A DNA stretch of 64,000 bases from Mycolicibacterium porcinum (GTDB lineage: Bacteria > Actinomycetota > Actinomycetes > Mycobacteriales > Mycobacteriaceae), in the NCBI GenBank assembly GCA_001942045.1, contig MSTD01000002.1, positions 1 to 64,000 of the forward strand, written 5' to 3'. Positions 63,067-64,000 of this stretch are shown here, piece by piece; position 1 is the stretch's first letter; each line of letters opens with the position of its first letter. The position numbers and the translations under genes are program-made. The notes below the pieces were generated by a model, which was not told the DNA's origin, ran no database searches, and saw only the letters and a program-made list of their open reading frames with translations.

Positions 63067-64000
63067 ATGTTGCAGACCATCGCGATTCGCGGCTACCGCT
63101 CGCTACGGGAGGTGATCCTGCCATTGGCCGAGCTCACGGTGGTCACCGGCGCGAACGGCACCGGCAAGTCGTCGATCTACCGCGCGTTGCGGCTACTGGC
63201 CGACTGTGGCCGGGGCCAGGTGATCGGCTCACTGGCCCGTGAGGGCGGTCTGCAGTCGGTCTTGTGGGCGGGTCCTGAACAACCGAACGCGCAGACCCAG
63301 GGCACAGTCCGGACTCGTCCGGTATCGCTCGAACTCGGCTTCTCCGCAGACGATTTCGGATACCTGGTCGACTTGGGCCTACCGCAGATGGCCGGATCGG
63401 GCGGCGAACCGTCGGCCTTCGCCCAGGACCCCGAGATCAAACGAGAGGTGGTGTTCGCCGGGCCCGTGCTACGTCCGGCCTCGACCCTGGTGAGCCGCAC
63501 GCGCGAGTACGCCGAGGTCGCCGCGCAATCGGGCCGCGGTTTCGATGAGCTGACCCGCTCACTGCCTTCCTACCGCAGTGTGCTCGCCGAGTACGCACAC
63601 CCGGATGCGCTGCCGGAACTATCAGCTGTCTCGGACCGGTTGCGCGACTGGCGGTTCTATGACGGTTTCCGGGTGGACGCCGCGGCGCCCGCTCGCCAGC
63701 CCCACATCGGTACCCGCACCCCGGTACTTTCCGACGACGGTTCAGATCTGGCCGCGGCGGTGCAGACGATCGTCGAAACGACCTTCGACGATCTGGCCCG
63801 AGCGGTGGCCGACGCGTTCGACGGGGCCACCATCTCTGTCGCGGTCAACGACGGTTTGTTCGATCTGCAGCTTCGTCAACGCGGCATGCTGCGCCCGTTG
63901 CGGGCAGCCGAATTATCTGACGGCACACTGCGTTTCCTGCTATGGGCGACGGCACTGGCCAGCCCCCGGCCACCGTCGCTGATGGTGCTCAACGAGCCGG
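63067..64000 (+). CDS. AAA/SMC-like ATPase, cut off by the window edge
   Basis: At least 311 residues are open to the end of the window. Walker A is GANGTGKS (residues 29-36), the ABC-like signature is ELSDGTLRFLLWA near 285, and Walker B begins at SLMVLNEP, where the sequence stops. This is the RecF/OLD-like AAA_21 type of ATPase, acting with DNA or membranes in repair or defence. It starts 10 bases after dinB2, suggesting one transcript with it. The usual M. tuberculosis neighbour at this place (Rv3057c, a short-chain dehydrogenase) is not here. Confidence 0.88.
   Translation, partial: MLQTIAIRGYRSLREVILPLAELTVVTGANGTGKSSIYRALRLLADCGRGQVIGSLAREGGLQSVLWAGPEQPNAQTQGTVRTRPVSLELGFSADDFGYLVDLGLPQMAGSGGEPSAFAQDPEIKREVVFAGPVLRPASTLVSRTREYAEVAAQSGRGFDELTRSLPSYRSVLAEYAHPDALPELSAVSDRLRDWRFYDGFRVDAAAPARQPHIGTRTPVLSDDGSDLAAAVQTIVETTFDDLARAVADAFDGATISVAVNDGLFDLQLRQRGMLRPLRAAELSDGTLRFLLWATALASPRPPSLMVLNEP

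Overview
The window is high-GC actinobacterial DNA, and its gene order matches a fast-growing mycobacterium (Mycolicibacterium type). The backbone runs in the same order as Mycobacterium tuberculosis from about Rv3026c to Rv3056, as I recall that order: plsC/GNAT acyltransferase pair, fixA-fixB, the Rv3030-Rv3038c methylglucose-lipopolysaccharide block, echA17, Nudix, ABC ATPase, serB2, ctaD, fecB, adhC, nrdF2, FAD monooxygenase and TetR (Rv3049c/Rv3050c type), nrdHIE, FMN reductase, TetR, dinB2. I saw no tRNA, rRNA, insertion sequence, integrase or CRISPR array.

Backbone, left part (1-25.6 kb): an acyltransferase pair (97-1778); a NmrA-cupin-nitroreductase operon (1865-3679); electron-transfer flavoprotein genes (3843-5624) closed by a strong hairpin and preceded by a TetR-type palindrome; then the polymethylated-glucan genes Rv3030, Rv3031 and Rv3032 (methyltransferase, GH57 branching enzyme, GT4 glycosyltransferase; 5854-9504). 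A transporter gene (MFS) and its ArsR regulator follow, and both are broken: one in-frame TAA and one single-base frameshift. Secreted, acetyltransferase, lipoprotein and methyltransferase genes lead to a tightly overlapping minus-strand run of ABC ATPase, Nudix and a shortened EchA17. A YczE membrane protein with a 48-residue companion is divergent from a MocR-type regulator (20.6-22.2 kb). serB2 and ctaD close this part.

Accessory block 1 (26.85-39.7 kb) sits between fecB and adhC, which are neighbours in M. tuberculosis. It is one long minus-strand operon with mostly overlapping genes: a fused double ABC ATPase, two permeases, an isochorismatase-fold hydrolase, a peptide-type binding lipoprotein, a metallo-beta-lactamase-fold hydrolase, allantoinase, an Asp/Glu/hydantoin-racemase-family protein, allantoicase, an unrecognised 177-residue protein and an isopenicillin-N-synthase-like dioxygenase. 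A divergent TetR gene is the likely regulator. I read it as an import-and-degradation system for allantoin or related ureides/hydantoins, with steps after allantoicase that do not match the textbook pathway. This is the best candidate for an undescribed system here.

Accessory block 2 (41.5-44.4 kb) holds a flavin monooxygenase and a membrane-anchored esterase. Accessory block 3 (48-57.3 kb) separates nrdF2 from nrdE-nrdI-nrdH and carries a geranylgeranyl-reductase-family flavoenzyme, TetR-methyltransferase pair, GNAT, lipoprotein, cupin, a LysR effector domain lacking its HTH, DUF5997, phosphoesterase, small secreted and membrane proteins and a MerR regulator. Three copies of a 57-bp palindromic repeat punctuate this block.

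Right end (57.4-64 kb): nrdE, nrdI and nrdH behind a pair of NrdR-box-like sites 32 bp apart, an FMN reductase divergent from its TetR, the ribonucleotide-tolerant polymerase dinB2, and an AAA/SMC-like ATPase cut off by the window edge.
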